This document shows, piece after piece, positions 5,990 through 7,128 of a stretch of 7,128 nucleotides of DNA. A program made the translations under genes and the position numbers. The stretch covers positions 1 to 7,128 of the forward strand of contig DATKNU010000206.1 of the NCBI GenBank assembly GCA_035541195.1, read 5' to 3'. The DNA comes from Muellerivita sp035541195 (GTDB lineage Bacteria > Oederibacteriota > Muellerivitia > Muellerivitales > Muellerivitaceae). How positions within the stretch are numbered: position 1 is the stretch's first letter; each line of letters opens with the position of its first letter. A model generated the notes under the pieces. That model was not told the DNA's origin. It saw only the letters and a program-made list of their open reading frames with translations, and did not search any database.

Positions 5990-6017
5990 AGTATAGCACG
6001 TGGCAATTGGAGGGCAA
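5990..6017 (-). promoter_or_regulatory. Housekeeping (sigma-70-type) promoter of the sigma/anti-sigma operon
   Basis: Minus strand -35 TTGCCC (6017-6012), 16-nt spacer, -10 TATACT (5995-5990). Transcription would begin near 5983, about 35 nt before the sigma ATG, directly at the start of the repeated GGGAATAAAC element. It lies just beyond the stop of the upstream Ig-repeat gene. Confidence 0.6.
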
Positions 6018-6036
6018 CGAAAGGGGTACCCGGCGC

Positions 6037-7128
6037 CTAGCGCAGGATGATGGCCTTGAAGGTGTTGTCCGCGTGGGTGCCGTCCAGGTAATGGGCCTGG
6101 ACGCGGATGAGGTAAAGCCCCGAGGCGATGCCCGGATGGTCCCAGCAGGCCTTTTCGGTCCCAAAAACCAGGTGGGTGACCCGCTCCCCCGCCAGCGTAT
6201 AAACGTCCCAGGTGGAATCCAAGACCGGTTTATTGAGGAAAAGGCAGATGGCTTCCCCATTCTTGGCGATGTTGGGCCCCAGGGACAAGCGCCCGATGGG
6301 CGAGTGGTTGTAGGTGGGGGTGGGCGTAGGGGTAATGGTCGCGGTCCCGGTGGGCGAGGGCGTGGGCGTCACCGTGGGAGTCGAGGCGATCACCACCTGC
6401 GCCAGCGACGCGGGGCCCGAGGCGGCGAAAAAGGAATCCCCGGCGTAATAAGCGGTCAAGATATGGGACCCGGCCGCGGTCAGCGGCGCCGTCAGGGAAG
6501 CCATGCCGCCCTGCAGGAAAGCCGTCCCCAGGACGCTGGAGGTGGTGGCGTCCACGAAGGTCACCGCCCCCGAGGGGATGGCCGAATCCGTGTAGGCCGC
6601 GTCCGCGGCCCCCACGGTGGCGTTCAAAAGGGCGGGTGCTCCCCCGGTCAAGGGGTTCACCGGGGTGGTCAAGAGGAGTGTGGTGGGTTCTTTCTGGACG
6701 GTCAGGCTCAACGCGGCATGGGACGAGGTATCGGCGTTGAAGTTGGAATCGCCCCCATAGATATAGGTCACCGAATGGGAACCCAAGGTGAGGAACTTGG
6801 CGTTGAAGCTGCCGCTTCCCCCGCTCAAAGTGGCCGACCCCAAATAACCCGAGGTTGTGTCAAAAAAGGAAACCGCCCCGCCGGGCATCCCCGTCGATCC
6901 ATAGAGGGCCGTCACCGAGGCGCTGAAGGACACCGCTTCCCCATAATAATAGGGCCCGGCGTCCAGGGTGGCCCCCGCCGACCCATAGGCCTTCGAGACC
7001 GAGAAGGGACTGTTGACGTAGGTGGCGGGCAGGTAGTTGCTGTCCCCCCCATAGAAAGCCGTCACCGAATGGCTGCCCACGCTTAAGGCCGAAGAAACCA
7101 AGGTCACTCCCGGGGCGCCGACCCCCAC
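6037..7128 (-). CDS. Secreted or surface protein with Ig-like (Big_3) repeats, PT linker and sorting-like C-terminal domain; 5' part outside window
   Basis: The visible 363 codons are the C-terminal part; the frame is open at the window edge and the first residues lie inside an Ig repeat, so the GTG at 7128 is not a start. Three Ig-like repeats are seen (about 1-46 partial, 47-145, 146-247), each ending in the hallmark GSHSVTAFYGGDSN-type strand (GSHSVTYIYGGDSN, GSHILTAYYAGDS). A PT-rich linker (248-272) leads to a C-terminal domain (273-363) with STWDVYTLAGERVTHL and GLYLIRVQAHYLDG, resembling FlgD/T9SS-type sorting domains and sharing the G-x-Y-x-x-R-V pattern with the PA14/CBM9 protein. 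Two Cys (295, 328) could pair. Big_3 repeats are usual in adhesins and surface-bound enzymes; the functional N-terminal part is not visible. The stop is TAG, followed by the promoter region of the sigma gene and no clear terminator. Confidence 0.88.
   Translation of the reverse strand: MGVGAPGVTLVSSALSVGSHSVTAFYGGDSNYLPATYVNSPFSVSKAYGSAGATLDAGPYYYGEAVSFSASVTALYGSTGMPGGAVSFFDTTSGYLGSATLSGGSGSFNAKFLTLGSHSVTYIYGGDSNFNADTSSHAALSLTVQKEPTTLLLTTPVNPLTGGAPALLNATVGAADAAYTDSAIPSGAVTFVDATTSSVLGTAFLQGGMASLTAPLTAAGSHILTAYYAGDSFFAASGPASLAQVVIASTPTVTPTPSPTGTATITPTPTPTYNHSPIGRLSLGPNIAKNGEAICLFLNKPVLDSTWDVYTLAGERVTHLVFGTEKACWDHPGIASGLYLIRVQAHYLDGTHADNTFKAIILR

Noticed and set aside
6018..6036. GGCGCC and GGGTACCC after the Ig-repeat stop as a terminator
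   Set aside because: Both are loopless palindromes that cannot form a hairpin of normal shape, and no T-run follows.
5949..6260. N-terminal extension of the sigma-factor frame by 104 residues
   Set aside because: It overlaps the Ig-repeat gene end and the promoter, and the residues are not sigma-like.
5884..7086. A 400-codon plus-strand open frame opposite the Ig-repeat gene and the sigma promoter
   Set aside because: Gly/Arg-rich shadow of the Ig-repeat coding strand; it also crosses the promoter and the beginning of the sigma gene.

Overview
The window is a protein-dense, GC-rich bacterial segment in which all six genes I can support lie on the minus strand, so reading order runs from position 7128 down to 1. 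Signal peptides, a PorV-type outer-membrane barrel, Pro/Thr-rich 'PTPT' linkers, Ig-like repeats and FlgD/T9SS-like C-terminal domains point to an uncultured Gram-negative bacterium of an FCB-like or candidate-phylum lineage (FCPU426, Elusimicrobiota or Fibrobacterota-like). That placement is inferred from protein style only. No tRNA, rRNA, CRISPR array or insertion sequence was seen.

Layout in transcription order: (1) 7128-6037, the 3' part of a large secreted protein with Ig-like (Big_3 type) repeats, a PT-rich linker and a C-terminal sorting-like domain; its start is outside the window. (2) 6036-5949, a promoter region. (3) 5948-5373, an ECF-type sigma factor. (4) 5368-4718, a single-pass membrane protein with the layout of an anti-sigma factor, whose predicted outer part is a FlgD-like Ig domain. 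(5) 4631-3201, a secreted protein with PA14, CBM9-like and FlgD/T9SS-like C-terminal domains. (6) 3204-1873, overlapping the previous stop by ATGA, a PorV/UPF0164-type barrel with a TPR tail. (7) 1692-1, a secreted GH30 subfamily 8-like xylanase with a PT linker and a malectin-like domain cut by the window edge; its start is a GTG with a strong Shine-Dalgarno.

The most interesting signal is a 32-bp element found twice, 25 of 32 bases identical: immediately before the sigma-factor start codon (5950-5981) and upstream of the xylanase gene (1785-1816). Its GGGAATAAAC block resembles ECF -35 elements. The simplest model is that the sigma factor activates its own operon and the xylanase, while the membrane anti-sigma protein senses something outside the cytoplasm. 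Because the anti-sigma outer domain has the same apparent fold as the C-terminal domains of the secreted proteins, and a PorV-like protein is translationally coupled to one of those proteins, the locus may link polysaccharide degradation to control of a T9SS-like surface export route. The domain calls are well supported by sequence; the regulatory circuit and export model are inference.
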